A stretch of DNA of 36,027 bases from a gamma proteobacterium symbiont of Ctena orbiculata (GCA_003094535.1 NATV01000085.1:1-36027), one strand, 5' to 3'. Shown: positions 16,705 through 26,969, numbered from the stretch's first letter. A program made the numbers and translations. Notes: a model not told the origin generated them from the sequence alone.

Positions 16705-17004
16705 GACGTTTCGTCTCCTTCGTTGATCGCTTAATCAAATTGACCGGCCCAGTCAGAAACTACCAAGCCTGCCCTATGCCTTCGCTATGAGTCAGTTATC
16801 ACATCCACCTTTTCACGAACCTTAGGCGGAGTATCAAAAAAGTCTATAACTAACTGTTTTTATTGGTTAATTTTGTGATATTTAAAGTAAAGTGTATTTC
16901 AAACAGGCAATACACTACCACAACGAGGAGTTATCCAACCCAATGAATTTTTTATGTGCTCAGCAAAATATCTGCTCCATCTTGTGCGTTACGGCCTCAG
17001 AGCC
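16705..17004. other. Intergenic region between sat and recD
   Basis: This 300-bp stretch holds the sat promoter region (minus strand) and the 3' flank of recD. Beyond an inverted repeat at 16891-16916 I see an AT-rich core around 16845-16890, but no sigma-70 element convincing enough to place. An open frame starting at 16892 on the plus strand runs antisense into recD and is not credible. Confidence 0.5.
16891..16916. repeat. Inverted repeat, terminator or operator
   Basis: AGTGTATT and AATACACT are perfect 8-base inverted copies 10 bases apart, 89 bp past the recD stop and about 190 bp before the sat start. On the minus strand it is followed by TTACTTTAAAT, so it could be a weak terminator of the rec transcript. 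The 10-base spacing also suits a dimeric regulator. Confidence 0.35.
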
Positions 17005-18840
17005 CTATTCCGGATTACCGCTGAGCAGATCGGCAAGACCACTGCTGCGTCGCATGGAGTGGGTTATTGCCGCATCGAAGAGCGCATCCTCCCCGATCAG
17101 GGTGAATCGCTTTTTCGATCGGGTGACCGCTGTGTAGATCAACTCGCGGCATAGGATCGGGCTCCTCTGATCGGGAAGTTGCAGGACGACTTCCTGGAAC
17201 TCGGAGCCCTGACTCTTGTGGACCGTTACCGCGAAGACCGTTTCACAATAGGGCAGCCTCGATGGCGAGACCCAACGAATCTCATCGCCACTGCCTTGGA
17301 AGGCTACAGCCAATTCGTTCTTGACTTCCGGATGGGGCAGGACGATGCCGGTCTCACCGTTATAGAGATTGAGTTGATAGTCATTGCGCGACAGCATCAC
17401 CGGACGACCCGGATACCACTCGCTGTGATTCGAAATCTGTCCCTGCCGAATCAGCTCCCGGGTTATGGCATTGTTCATTGCATGGACACCCGTGGGCCCC
17501 TCGCGAAGCACACAAAGCAGGCGAAACTCGTACAGCAGGGTAAACAACGAGGCCACAGGCGCCCCGGCCCTGACCGCCTCGAACAGGCGGGCAAAACGAT
17601 TCGCAACCAGCTTGGCCAGGTCGCCAGCGGCATCCAGCCTGCCCAGTTCCTCACCTCCACCGTCGAGCAGCTTCCGCGCCTGATGAGTATCGCCCCGGTT
17701 GACGGCCCTGGCCAGCTGCCCGAGCGGACTCTGCGGATCGAAACGGTAACTATGCTTCAGCTCGACGACACTATTCTTCAATCCACTGCCGGTCCCCTCC
17801 CCCGCCGCCACCGCTTGCTGCGTGATCAGGCTCAGTTGACGGGCGAATTCAGCATCCGGTCCGTTGCAGCCGGCACACAGATCCCCCATCACCGATCCCG
17901 CCTCCACCGAGGCGAGTTGATCCCGATCTCCCAACAGCACCAGACGCGCGGAGTGCGGCAAGGCATCCAGGAGCTTGGCCATCAGGGCCAGATCGACCAT
18001 CGATGCCTCGTCCACGATCACTACATCGAGCAACAGTGGATTATCGCGATGGTGGCGAAAACCTGTACCCGAGCGGTTCATCCCGAGCAGGCGGTGGAGG
18101 GTTGATGCCTGTTCCGGTATCGACGCCAGCTGCTCGGTGGAGAGGGATAGGGATGCCTTGGCCTGCTGAATTGCCTGCTGCAGGCGCGCGGCCGCCATCC
18201 CCGTGGGCGCGGCCAATGCAATCCGCAGCGCCTCTCCCCCGGCTTGCTGGCGCAGCAACGCCAGGAGGCGAAGCACGGTTGTGGTTTTGCCTGTCCCCGG
18301 CCCCCCGGAGATAATGGTGAGAGGTCTGAGGCTTGCCGTGGCAACGGCAAGCTTCTGCCAATCGATAGCGTCCCTGTTATCTGCTGGAAATAGCCTTGCC
18401 AAGGCTTCTTTCCCGGCCTCCGGGTCAATCTGCCGATCGGGATCTTCCGCGCGTTGCAGGAGTGCGTTCCCCAAGCGCTGCTCATAGGCCCAGTAGCGAT
18501 GCAGGTAGAGCCGGTTCCTCTGGTCCAGAATCAGGGGTTGCCAGTCACCTGGCCTGCCGATGATCCCGCTCGCCAGCAACCCATCGCGCCACGCCTCAAG
18601 CCCGGGGGCCTGAACCTGGATCTCCTCTTCATCGAAGAGCACACGCCCTGCAACCTGGTTGAGATCGAGGCAGACGTGACCTTCGCCGGTGGCCCGGCTG
18701 GTGAGCGCAACCGCCAGGGCGAGGGATGGCGAAGCCGCCTCCTTGGCCTCAGTCAGCAGATACTCGGCAAGATGCAGGTCGAGATCGTTGAGCAGGCTCA
18801 ACCGATGAAGCGAACGCAGCAGACGGTCAGGACGAGCCAT
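17005..18840 (-). CDS. recD: Exodeoxyribonuclease V alpha subunit
   Basis: RecD is the fast 5'-3' helicase subunit of RecBCD. The 611-aa protein has the Walker A motif GGPGTGKT at 179-186, a Walker B region VVIVDEASMVDL, and the C-terminal UvrD-like motif TVHKSQGSEF; an N-terminal helical domain precedes the ATPase. Length is close to the E. coli protein. The ATG at 18840 lies 14 bp inside the end of recB, so translation is coupled. It is the last gene of the recC-recB-recD unit, with a weak hairpin 89 bp downstream. Confidence 0.94.
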   Translation of the reverse strand: MARPDRLLRSLHRLSLLNDLDLHLAEYLLTEAKEAASPSLALAVALTSRATGEGHVCLDLNQVAGRVLFDEEEIQVQAPGLEAWRDGLLASGIIGRPGDWQPLILDQRNRLYLHRYWAYEQRLGNALLQRAEDPDRQIDPEAGKEALARLFPADNRDAIDWQKLAVATASLRPLTIISGGPGTGKTTTVLRLLALLRQQAGGEALRIALAAPTGMAAARLQQAIQQAKASLSLSTEQLASIPEQASTLHRLLGMNRSGTGFRHHRDNPLLLDVVIVDEASMVDLALMAKLLDALPHSARLVLLGDRDQLASVEAGSVMGDLCAGCNGPDAEFARQLSLITQQAVAAGEGTGSGLKNSVVELKHSYRFDPQSPLGQLARAVNRGDTHQARKLLDGGGEELGRLDAAGDLAKLVANRFARLFEAVRAGAPVASLFTLLYEFRLLCVLREGPTGVHAMNNAITRELIRQGQISNHSEWYPGRPVMLSRNDYQLNLYNGETGIVLPHPEVKNELAVAFQGSGDEIRWVSPSRLPYCETVFAVTVHKSQGSEFQEVVLQLPDQRSPILCRELIYTAVTRSKKRFTLIGEDALFDAAITHSMRRSSGLADLLSGNPE

Positions 18841-21800
18841 CGCTGTGCGCCTCTATCATTCGGTCCAGGGCCTCGATAAACGCCTCCGAGGGTCGTTCCG
18901 CGACCACACCCAGACGAGCGCCGCTCTGGGGTTGCATGCCACGCAGAAACAGATAGTAGACCCCGCCGAAGTGGCGCTCATAAGCGTAGCCGGGCAGGCG
19001 CAGCTTGAGATAACGATGCAACGCCAGGGTGTAGAGCAGGTATTGCAGGGTGTAGCGATGCTCCACCATCGCCGTCCGCAATGCCTGGGGATGGTAGTCG
19101 GCGTAGCTGTTGCCCAGCCAGTTCGACTTGTAGTCGGCGAGGTAGAAACAGCCATCCGCCTCGAAGACCAGATCGATATAGCCCTTTACATAGCCATCCA
19201 CCACACCCGCGCGGAGGGATGCCAGGCCATCTATCAGTCCGTCAACCCCGGCAAAGCGGTGCTCCTCCGCGAGCGCCAGCATCGTCTTGGTTCGCAATGA
19301 ACGGGCGGGAAAATAGAACGCCATCTCGTTCAGCCGCTGTTCTCCTGAGATCCGGCTCAGGGTCAATCCCGCGCCGTTGAGCGGCGTCTCCAGGATCTTG
19401 TTCATCCACTCTGCAACCAGGGTCGTCCAGCGGGTATCGATGGCGTGCAGAAGCAGCTGCTGCTCCACCAGTGCCTCTGACTCCTTACCGCCGCCGCGAG
19501 TGAAATCGAGCTCCTCGAGAATCGCATGCAGGCAACTGCCTGGTCTGGAGCCTCGTGGAAAGCCATGCACGCTGAAACCCTCCAGCTGATCCTGCATTCG
19601 ATCGCGAAGTGCCGAGGAGGCGTCATGATCGGGCCTGTCCTCATGCTGTCCCGCCACCAACGAGGAGAAACTGGCGACGTTCCCGACAGCGGAGATGGTC
19701 GTCGTAAAACGTCTCGCCGGCTGCAGTTCATGGGGTAAGGGCAAGGCGAGTTGCGCCACCTCCTTGTCACGGGGCAGGGGCGTGATATCGATTGCACCAC
19801 CGGCGGCGCGTCCCAATGCCTGCAGTACCTCTGCATCCTGCCCGGGATCCAGCTGCTTGGCACGCTTCCGCCAGGTCGCCAAGTCTTGCGTGGAATCGGC
19901 GTCACTGCTGTTGCGCAACAACCAGCCGAGGGCCGAATGCCTGCTCTGTTTCATCCATCCCCAGGCCAGATAGCAGCGATAACGGGGGCGGGTCAGGGCA
20001 ACGTAGAGCAGGCGCAGACTCTCTGCGAACTCCTCCTCGTGAAAGTAATCCCGGTTGTCAAGAAACTGATCCGATCCGAGCTCGAGCACCGCTGCATAGT
20101 CATCCAATGGATCGTGAAACAGGTATGGCCTGTCATCGGCCTTGGGTTCGCTCTCATCCCAAGGATAGGGACAGAAGACTATCTCATATTCCAATCCCTT
20201 GCTGTGGTGGAGGGTATCGATCTTTACCAGTTGACCGTCACTCTCCAGGCGCAGCAGACGCTCATCATCCTGTGATGTGGACTGGCATTGATGAAAAAAC
20301 CATTTCGACAATCCCTCCATCCCGGGGTGAGCCGTGGTGTCGTGTTGATGCAGCAGTTCCAAGAGGTGGTAGAAGTTGGTCAGGCGACGTTCACCGTCGG
20401 CGAACTCGAGCAGCCGGTTCTCTATATCCATCTCCATCACCAGCGCCTTGATCATGGCGATGAATCCGTCATCCCGCCAGCTGCGATGATAGTCGAAAAA
20501 CCGCTTGAAAAGCCTGTTCTGGGATCCATCCTCGCGGTTCAGTTCATCGATTGCGGCACCATCCCAACCCAGCATGGGTGTCGCCAGCGCGGCGCGTACC
20601 AGCGGACCGCGATGGGGCTCCAGCAGGGCAATCAGCAGGCGCTGCAAATGCTCCGCCTCGCGCGTCCAGTAGATGCTCTGCTGACTGCTGTGTACCGCAG
20701 CAATACCGTGGACTCTCAGGGCCTGTGCAATTCGGGATGCCTGCTCGTGCGTGCGCACCAGGACGGCGATATCGCTGCCGCAGAGCTGTCGCTCGCCAAT
20801 CCGTGCCCGATTTTGCGATCCCAGGGTCAAGAGACGGGCGATCTCGGCGGCCGTGGCATCGGCAACGGCTTGGCGAATGGCTTCCACCCCCGCCTGATCG
20901 TCGAATGCGATCCGCCAGATCTGCAACGGCGCATCCGGCTCGTTATCGAGAACCAGGGGGTCCATCTCCCGATCTGCGGCCGCCACCGGGTCGAAGCCGA
21001 TACGCGGCTCGTAGAAGGGTCGATGGGCGCGTCCGAAGAGCGTGTTGACGGCGCGCACCAGCCCAGGGGTTGAACGCCAATTGATATCCAGGCTGTGGTG
21101 TTTGGCGCCTGTCTCCTCCCTGGCACGCAGGTAGGCGAAGAGGTCGGCGCCGCGAAAACTGTAGATTGCCTGTTTCGGATCGCCGACAAGAAAAACCGGT
21201 TGCCGACTATCGTGGTATATCCGGCTCAGGATTGCATATTGGATCGGATCGGTATCCTGAAACTCATCCACCAGCGCCGCGGGATAGCGTCTGCGCAGCA
21301 GCGCCGCGAGATGGCCACTGCCCGCTCCCTGCAAGGCGGAGTGGAGCTGCAGCAAGAGATCGTCATAGGACCACTCCCCCGCCTCACCCTGGCGTCTCGG
21401 CAGTTCTCGAAGCAGGTAGTCATAGAACGACCCTTGAAGAGCGACCATAGCCTTGTCCAAGGCATTGGCACACCCTTCGGCAGACCGCAGATAACGGGCA
21501 AACAGCGGGAAAAATGGGTGCTGAGGTGCAGACATGCCAGGCTTTGCAGCCGCTTCGATGCTCTCCGGGACAAATCGCTCAGCCTTGTCGAAGGGCCTCT
21601 CGAAGGGTGTGGCCTGCAGCCACTGATCCATCTTCGCACCCCAACCCTCAAGCCATGCCTTGCGATAGAGATTCCCCCGCATCACCTGGTTGTCGCTTAA
21701 CAGTGCAAGAATGGTGTCGCGCTCATCCTGCCATAACGCCAGAACTTCGGACTGGAGTTCAATCGCCTGCTGCTCCAGCAGCGCAATACCTTGCGGCCAG

Positions 21801-22396
21801 TCACAGCCCCTGACCTTCAGGTAGGGCTTACCCAGTGCCGGACGCATGCGCTGCAGCAGTGTCTCGGGTCTATCAATCCAGAGACGAAGGGCCTGCAGAA
21901 GGCGATCGGGCAGGCGGTTGATTTCGCGCCGCCAGAAGTCGTCCGCGATCTGCAGCAGACGATCGGACTGATCGGGAACCAGGGTGGTATTGAATCCCTG
22001 CCCGGTCTCGAACGCCTGTTCGCTCAGCACCCGCTGACAGAAACCATGGATGGTGAAGATCGCCGCCCGGTCGAAATTGGCGATGGCCAAGTCGATCTGA
22101 TGGCGCGCCCGCTCTCTATCCACAAGCTTGTCGTGGATCGCCTGCAGCAGGAGATCAGCACTCCCGGCGCCGTCAAAATGGGACCTGGCCTCGAGTAGAC
22201 GCTGGCGTATCCGGGTCTTCAGCTCCGCCGTCGCCGCCTTGGTGTAGGTCACCACCAGGATCTGTTCCGGACCATACCCCTGCTCCAGCAGCAGACGCAG
22301 ATAGAGGCTGGTCAGGGTGTGGGTCTTTCCGGTTCCGGCGCTCGCCTCCACCAGATTGAAGCCCTGGAGGGCAACCGCATCGATCTGCATGCTCAT
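18827..22396 (-). CDS. recB: Exodeoxyribonuclease V beta subunit
   Basis: RecB is the 3'-5' helicase and sole nuclease of RecBCD. The 1189-aa product starts with Walker A ASAGTGKT at 18-25, has the Walker B stretch DEFQDTDPIQY, a UvrD-type C-terminal helicase motif near LLYVALTRPR, and the C-terminal nuclease domain with GYIDLVF and DYKSN at about 1088-1092, so the metal-binding residues are intact. I prefer the ATG at 22396, which forms a 4-bp ATGA overlap with the recC stop and has GGAG eight bases upstream, to the GTG at 22405. Length is close to the E. coli protein (about 1180). Confidence 0.95.
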   Translation of the reverse strand: MSMQIDAVALQGFNLVEASAGTGKTHTLTSLYLRLLLEQGYGPEQILVVTYTKAATAELKTRIRQRLLEARSHFDGAGSADLLLQAIHDKLVDRERARHQIDLAIANFDRAAIFTIHGFCQRVLSEQAFETGQGFNTTLVPDQSDRLLQIADDFWRREINRLPDRLLQALRLWIDRPETLLQRMRPALGKPYLKVRGCDWPQGIALLEQQAIELQSEVLALWQDERDTILALLSDNQVMRGNLYRKAWLEGWGAKMDQWLQATPFERPFDKAERFVPESIEAAAKPGMSAPQHPFFPLFARYLRSAEGCANALDKAMVALQGSFYDYLLRELPRRQGEAGEWSYDDLLLQLHSALQGAGSGHLAALLRRRYPAALVDEFQDTDPIQYAILSRIYHDSRQPVFLVGDPKQAIYSFRGADLFAYLRAREETGAKHHSLDINWRSTPGLVRAVNTLFGRAHRPFYEPRIGFDPVAAADREMDPLVLDNEPDAPLQIWRIAFDDQAGVEAIRQAVADATAAEIARLLTLGSQNRARIGERQLCGSDIAVLVRTHEQASRIAQALRVHGIAAVHSSQQSIYWTREAEHLQRLLIALLEPHRGPLVRAALATPMLGWDGAAIDELNREDGSQNRLFKRFFDYHRSWRDDGFIAMIKALVMEMDIENRLLEFADGERRLTNFYHLLELLHQHDTTAHPGMEGLSKWFFHQCQSTSQDDERLLRLESDGQLVKIDTLHHSKGLEYEIVFCPYPWDESEPKADDRPYLFHDPLDDYAAVLELGSDQFLDNRDYFHEEEFAESLRLLYVALTRPRYRCYLAWGWMKQSRHSALGWLLRNSSDADSTQDLATWRKRAKQLDPGQDAEVLQALGRAAGGAIDITPLPRDKEVAQLALPLPHELQPARRFTTTISAVGNVASFSSLVAGQHEDRPDHDASSALRDRMQDQLEGFSVHGFPRGSRPGSCLHAILEELDFTRGGGKESEALVEQQLLLHAIDTRWTTLVAEWMNKILETPLNGAGLTLSRISGEQRLNEMAFYFPARSLRTKTMLALAEEHRFAGVDGLIDGLASLRAGVVDGYVKGYIDLVFEADGCFYLADYKSNWLGNSYADYHPQALRTAMVEHRYTLQYLLYTLALHRYLKLRLPGYAYERHFGGVYYLFLRGMQPQSGARLGVVAERPSEAFIEALDRMIEAHSDGSS

Positions 22397-25300
22397 TCTC
22401 GCCACTCCAGGTGATCCATAAGCGGTTGCAGGATTTCGTTGCTGGTTTCGAAAAAGCGCTCATCGAGGAGCGGCCTGTCCGGCCAGAAGAGACGATGGTA
22501 GGGTCTGTCCACGTCGCCTCCCTGATAGCGATTGCCCAACCAACGCTGTTGCGCGGCGCCGACCGCCCTCTCCTCGTCACCCTTGTCCAGGCGCTCCCGG
22601 TAGATCCAGGCTGTCGCCGGGAAGAATGCCAGTGGGGCATCCAGGCCCCGGCGATAGTGGTGAATCAGATTCTCGAGGTGCGGCCTGGCCAGATCGACAG
22701 GCCTGAACTCTCCGCTCCGCTCTCCCTCAAGCAGCCGGGTCCGAACCGCCACTCCGGGCGGCTTGAGAAGATTCAAAAGCAGGTGTCGAATCCAATGCCT
22801 GAGCAGCAGATAGGGGTAGAGGCGATCGGTAGTGTAGACCAGCAGGCCACCAGGGTTGACCCCATACAAGTGGCCGACGAGACGCAGATCGTCAAATTCG
22901 AGATCGATCTCCAACGGCTGCAGCGCATCGCCCTGGTCGAATGCCTGAATACGCTTGACCAGGGCACTGGCTCGACGCTCCATCTGACTGAATATCTGCT
23001 CACCGACTCTGCCATGGGGGAGGTGCCCACGCGCCCGTAAGCGTTGCAAAAAGGCCTCCGCTGTCCCACCCGACAGCAGTCCCTCCACCAAATCCTGCTC
23101 CAGCCCCGTCTGCTCGAAGCGATCGAGGATGAACCGCTCGCGCTCCTCGGGCAGCTCTTCTCCCTGATGGAGATCGAGATCGAGGCGAATCTCGGCAAGG
23201 CCGCGCAGTGGATTGGTGAAGAAATGGAGAAACCGCTGCAGGTCGATTTCACTCTCCCCCTCGATCTCGGGCAGCGAAGCCTTCACCAGGGGGAGATCAG
23301 TGCGCGTTCCGCTGCCCACCCATGACGCCGCCTCTCTCATCTCCGCTGAATAGCTGAAGAGCGGGCTGTCAGAGAGAAAATAGTCCCGCGAGAAGGGCTG
23401 CAGCGGATGGTCGAAGCTGATCCGTTGCAACCCCGACTCACCCACCATCAGTCGCAGGGTGTCGCTCAGCTCATCCACCACCACCGAGGGTGGTATCGGT
23501 GCATTGTCTCGCTGGCCCCGTCCGACGTAGCTGATCAGCAGGCGATCCCGGGCGGAGATCAAGGTTTCGAGGAAGAGGTAGCGATCGTCTGTCCTTCTTG
23601 ATCGGTCCCCCGGGCGAAAGTCGCGGGACAGTAGATCGAATCCCATTTCCGGCTGCTGGCGCGGGAAGGCATCACCATTCATGCCGATCAGCGCAATGAC
23701 ACGAAATGGCAGGCTGCGCATCGGTGCGAGGGCGCAAAAATTGACACCGCCGCCGAGAAAGCCCCGCTCCTGGGAAATGGTCAACAGCTCCCGTAGCCTG
23801 TGCCTGATCAAATTGAATGAAATCTTTTGCTGGACACCCGCCTCATGGATCTCCTGAACCAGGGTATGCATCGTCTCCCTGATCGACTCGAGTTGCTGTT
23901 CACTCTCCTCATCGGAAAAAAAGAACTGCTCGGTAAGCGCGATCAGAAATGTCAGCCAGGCCTGGGGTGATCGGTCGACGGATAGCCGCTCCTCGAGGGC
24001 GAATACGGCATCACAGAAGGCGAGCAAGCCACCGAGCCATTGCGTCTCGGAACCCTCCACGGCATCCAATGGATAGGTTTGATGCCACAGCTGTTCGGCA
24101 TCCGCCGGCATGGCATATCCCAACATGAGCTGATGCAGCCCTGCCTGCCAGGTATTGCCCTGTTCGCAAGGCAGGCCGAGGGATTGCTTGCTCTCTCCGT
24201 CGCGACCCCAGTGGACAGCGGCCAACTTCAGCCACTGAGTCAACTGTTCCAGCCCCACCTCGTCCAATCCAAAACGTTGACGCACGGCCGGATATTCCAA
24301 CAGATTGAGCAGCGCGCCGACTGGATAGCGGGTTTCCTTAAGCTGCAATATTTCAAGCAGCGCGGTTGCCAGCGGCATACTCTGTAAAAGATCCGTGCCG
24401 CTGATCCTGAAGGGTATCTTCGGTCGGCTCCCCGGTGATGAGAAGTGCGCTTTGATTAAAGGCGCATAGCGGTCGATATCGGGGCTCATTACCAGGATGT
24501 CCGATGCAGTCAGGTGCGGAACCTCATCCAACATCGCCAGCAGCTGATCGTAGAGCACCTCCACCTCGCGCATTGGACTGTGACAGCGGTGAATGGTGAT
24601 GGAGCTGTCCGCCATGGGTTCCGATTGCGGAGATTCCAGGGTTAATAGCTGATCCTGTAACCGGTGTAGCAGCTGGCTGTCCGCATTATGATGGAACAAC
24701 GCTTCGCCTCCCGGGTCCAGCTCGTTGATGGCGGCAAAGAAGTCACGCCCTTGACGCCCCATTGTGGCAAGCAGCGGATGGCCGACCTCCAGGTAGAGCT
24801 CGGCATCGCCGGAGCCCAACGAGAGTTGCGCCTGCTCGGCGGGGGAGACGATATCCGCCCAGTGTGCCTCGCAGGGATTGAGCAGGAACAGATGCACCTC
24901 GGTCAGCGGGGAGATCTTTCGAATTATCTCGAGATAGCCCGGTGAGAGGGTGGGAACACCGAAGATAAAGAGCCTTGGGGGCAGAACTGCCTGGAATCTC
25001 TCCTCAGATACCCGGTTCAACTCAAGCTGCAGGCCTACCCAGTGCACCCCATCCTCAGCGGCGAGGCGACGCCAAAGATCGGCCTGCCACCCGTCGCCCG
25101 GGGTCGCAGCCTCTCCTCGCTGCCACTTTACAATCCAGTCGGGCCGGTAGAGCAGATAACGATCGAAGATCCTCGCCAGCTGTTGTGCAAGTTGAAAACG
25201 CTTCACCTCGTCGGCGCCAAGCAGATAGTCGCTGAGCTGCGGCTGCAAGCGGTCTGCATCAAGGCCCTGCAACTGGATGTGGATGCGCCATGCCAACCGT

Positions 25301-25563
25301 TTAGGCTGATAACGATCGCACGCCGACACCTCCGGCAGCAGGGTATGGAAAAGCCCCCAAATAAAGGTCGCGGGCAAGGGAAAGACCAGGTTGGCGCAAA
25401 TGCCCAGATGGTCGGCGAGCCGCAGGGAGAGCCAGCGTGACATGCCTGGATGCTGAACGATCACCTGCTCCTGCCGCAACGGCTCACCCAAGGGTTCTGC
25501 GATCAACGCGGCCAGACGTGCCGCTAGCATTTCAAGCCGGTTTGATTGATAGAGCCTCAACAT
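22393..25563 (-). CDS. recC: Exodeoxyribonuclease V gamma subunit
   Basis: RecC, at 1056 aa, is the inactive-helicase subunit that splits the DNA strands and recognises Chi in RecBCD. It begins with LRLYQSNRLEMLAARLAALI and contains IVQHPGMSRWL near the N-terminus and VIALIGMNGDAFPR further on, both typical of RecC. It is slightly shorter than the E. coli protein (1122 aa). It is the first gene of the recC-recB-recD run and overlaps recB by 4 bp. No ptr gene lies between recC and recB, unlike in E. coli. Which Chi sequence it uses cannot be inferred here. Confidence 0.94.
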   Translation of the reverse strand: MLRLYQSNRLEMLAARLAALIAEPLGEPLRQEQVIVQHPGMSRWLSLRLADHLGICANLVFPLPATFIWGLFHTLLPEVSACDRYQPKRLAWRIHIQLQGLDADRLQPQLSDYLLGADEVKRFQLAQQLARIFDRYLLYRPDWIVKWQRGEAATPGDGWQADLWRRLAAEDGVHWVGLQLELNRVSEERFQAVLPPRLFIFGVPTLSPGYLEIIRKISPLTEVHLFLLNPCEAHWADIVSPAEQAQLSLGSGDAELYLEVGHPLLATMGRQGRDFFAAINELDPGGEALFHHNADSQLLHRLQDQLLTLESPQSEPMADSSITIHRCHSPMREVEVLYDQLLAMLDEVPHLTASDILVMSPDIDRYAPLIKAHFSSPGSRPKIPFRISGTDLLQSMPLATALLEILQLKETRYPVGALLNLLEYPAVRQRFGLDEVGLEQLTQWLKLAAVHWGRDGESKQSLGLPCEQGNTWQAGLHQLMLGYAMPADAEQLWHQTYPLDAVEGSETQWLGGLLAFCDAVFALEERLSVDRSPQAWLTFLIALTEQFFFSDEESEQQLESIRETMHTLVQEIHEAGVQQKISFNLIRHRLRELLTISQERGFLGGGVNFCALAPMRSLPFRVIALIGMNGDAFPRQQPEMGFDLLSRDFRPGDRSRRTDDRYLFLETLISARDRLLISYVGRGQRDNAPIPPSVVVDELSDTLRLMVGESGLQRISFDHPLQPFSRDYFLSDSPLFSYSAEMREAASWVGSGTRTDLPLVKASLPEIEGESEIDLQRFLHFFTNPLRGLAEIRLDLDLHQGEELPEERERFILDRFEQTGLEQDLVEGLLSGGTAEAFLQRLRARGHLPHGRVGEQIFSQMERRASALVKRIQAFDQGDALQPLEIDLEFDDLRLVGHLYGVNPGGLLVYTTDRLYPYLLLRHWIRHLLLNLLKPPGVAVRTRLLEGERSGEFRPVDLARPHLENLIHHYRRGLDAPLAFFPATAWIYRERLDKGDEERAVGAAQQRWLGNRYQGGDVDRPYHRLFWPDRPLLDERFFETSNEILQPLMDHLEWRE

Positions 25564-25667
25564 GAGGCCCTATTCTAACCCGATTACGGCTCAATCATTG
25601 AGCCCGGGCGGAAAATCGAGTTGGTGCCGCTTGGATACAGCACCCGGCATCGGGGTAATGGCGAGTA

Positions 25668-26564
25668 TCAATGGGGCTGGCTTTGAACAGGCCTCACTTT
25701 CGGCCCTAACACCACATCCATGACCTCCATGACCTTGCGCGGGGTCTCTTCCAGGAGGGACGCCAGTCGTTCGGGGGTTAGGCCTGTCTGACTCCAGATC
25801 ACGGGATCGACAAGCACAATGGCCTCTTCCCACTCCATACCACCGATTTCGGCATTGGCCAGTGATGAAGCGAGATAAAGCAGGGAGGTCTCCAGTTGAA
25901 ACACCTTGGTCGCCATAGGACGATGGTGGTAGGCAACGACGGTAACGATGCTCTCTGGCAACTTCCACTTTCTCAACAGTGCCTCACCGACATCCATATG
26001 GGTGAAACCGAGGATATCATTCTCTGCATCCGCCAGCAGGGCATCGTCGCCGCCGGTGATCAACAGAATGTCTCTTGCCGCCTGCGGCATCTTCAGATAG
26101 ATCGCAAGCCGGCCAATGTCGTGCAACACCCCCATCACAAACAGCCGCTCGCTATGCAGTACATTACAGCGCTTGGCCAGTTCGCCCGCGATCACCCCGG
26201 TGGTGATCGAATAGCGCCAATACTCGGCCATATCCACCAGATCACCTGGTATTCCCGTAAAAATTCGTGCCGCAGTGGTTGCCATTACGAGATTTCGCAG
26301 TTCATTGGTACCCACCACGGTCACCGCCCTGGAAATCGTCTCCACTGGTGCCTCGAAGTTGAAAAAAGCACTGTTCACAAGGCGCAGCAGACGGGCCGAC
26401 AGATCGGTATCCTGGGAAATAATCTCCCCCAGGGTTGCCGCGGAGTAGTTCGGTGCGTCGATCAGACGATTCACCTTGACGCAGACATCAGGCAGCGAAA
26501 CCAGGTTTTCAATCTCGATCACAAGTTGTTGAGGAGTCATGGGTTTAACCTCAGCGGACGACAT
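25668..26564 (-). CDS. HDOD-domain signalling protein
   Basis: This 298-aa protein consists almost wholly of an HDOD domain: SLPDVCVKVNRLIDAPNYSA, then TDLSARLLRLVNSAFFNF, AVTVVGTNELRNLVM and VLHDIGRLAIYL. HDOD domains are HD-superfamily relatives that mostly lack the full metal site and act in signalling, often with GGDEF, EAL or chemotaxis proteins. No output domain is attached, so the effect is through a partner. The ATG at 26564 has AGGGA upstream, but an internal ATG at 26540 with GAGG nine bases ahead is also possible. It is divergent from the 73-aa gene and ends 104 bp before recC, on the same strand. Confidence 0.87.
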   Translation of the reverse strand: MSSAEVKPMTPQQLVIEIENLVSLPDVCVKVNRLIDAPNYSAATLGEIISQDTDLSARLLRLVNSAFFNFEAPVETISRAVTVVGTNELRNLVMATTAARIFTGIPGDLVDMAEYWRYSITTGVIAGELAKRCNVLHSERLFVMGVLHDIGRLAIYLKMPQAARDILLITGGDDALLADAENDILGFTHMDVGEALLRKWKLPESIVTVVAYHHRPMATKVFQLETSLLYLASSLANAEIGGMEWEEAIVLVDPVIWSQTGLTPERLASLLEETPRKVMEVMDVVLGPKVRPVQSQPH

Positions 26565-26747
26565 ACAACATCCCTATTGGTATGGTTATAATTTACTGAT
26601 TTGTAAAGATTATTGGGATACCCTTTAATGCTTATAAATCAGCCGCCATGCAGGCTTGTATCCGGCGTAAGCTATGGTATACACCCATCTGTAGCGGCAT
26701 TTGTCCCTAAATCTTGATTCCCGCCAAGCGAATAAGGAGTGGTAGGT

Positions 26748-26969
26748 ATGCCTTTCTTCATTTTCAAAGTATCTGCTGACAACAGCCTGGAGTATCTCGA
26801 CGAAGAGGATAAGTACAGACCAGCCAAGGAGAAGGTGAAAAAGCTGCGGGCAGAACAGACCCAGGATGACGGCACCAGCTATCGAATGGTATTCGCCAAC
26901 AGCGTGGGTCAGGGCGAGCTTCTGCTTTCGCCGACGGAATCCACGGATAAAGTCATTGGCGACGATTGA
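26748..26969 (+). CDS. Conserved 73-aa small protein of unknown function
   Basis: The product is a small charged protein beginning MPFFIFKVSADNSLEYLD, with a central basic/acidic helix (YRPAKEKVKKLRAEQ), then SYRMVFANSVGQGELLLSP and the acidic end KVIGDD. AAGGAG eight bases before the ATG is a strong ribosome-binding site and decides the start over the upstream GTG at 26739. The strong initiation signal and regular alpha-beta pattern make it a real gene. I recall similar short proteins in related gammaproteobacteria, but no function. It is 228 bp upstream of the DUF1631 gene and divergent from the HDOD gene. The overlapping minus-strand frame (26625-26996) is a shadow. Confidence 0.72.
   Translation: MPFFIFKVSADNSLEYLDEEDKYRPAKEKVKKLRAEQTQDDGTSYRMVFANSVGQGELLLSPTESTDKVIGDD

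Noticed and set aside
16892-17137. 81-aa plus-strand frame between sat and recD
   Set aside because: It begins in an inverted repeat, runs antisense into recD, and has no family likeness.
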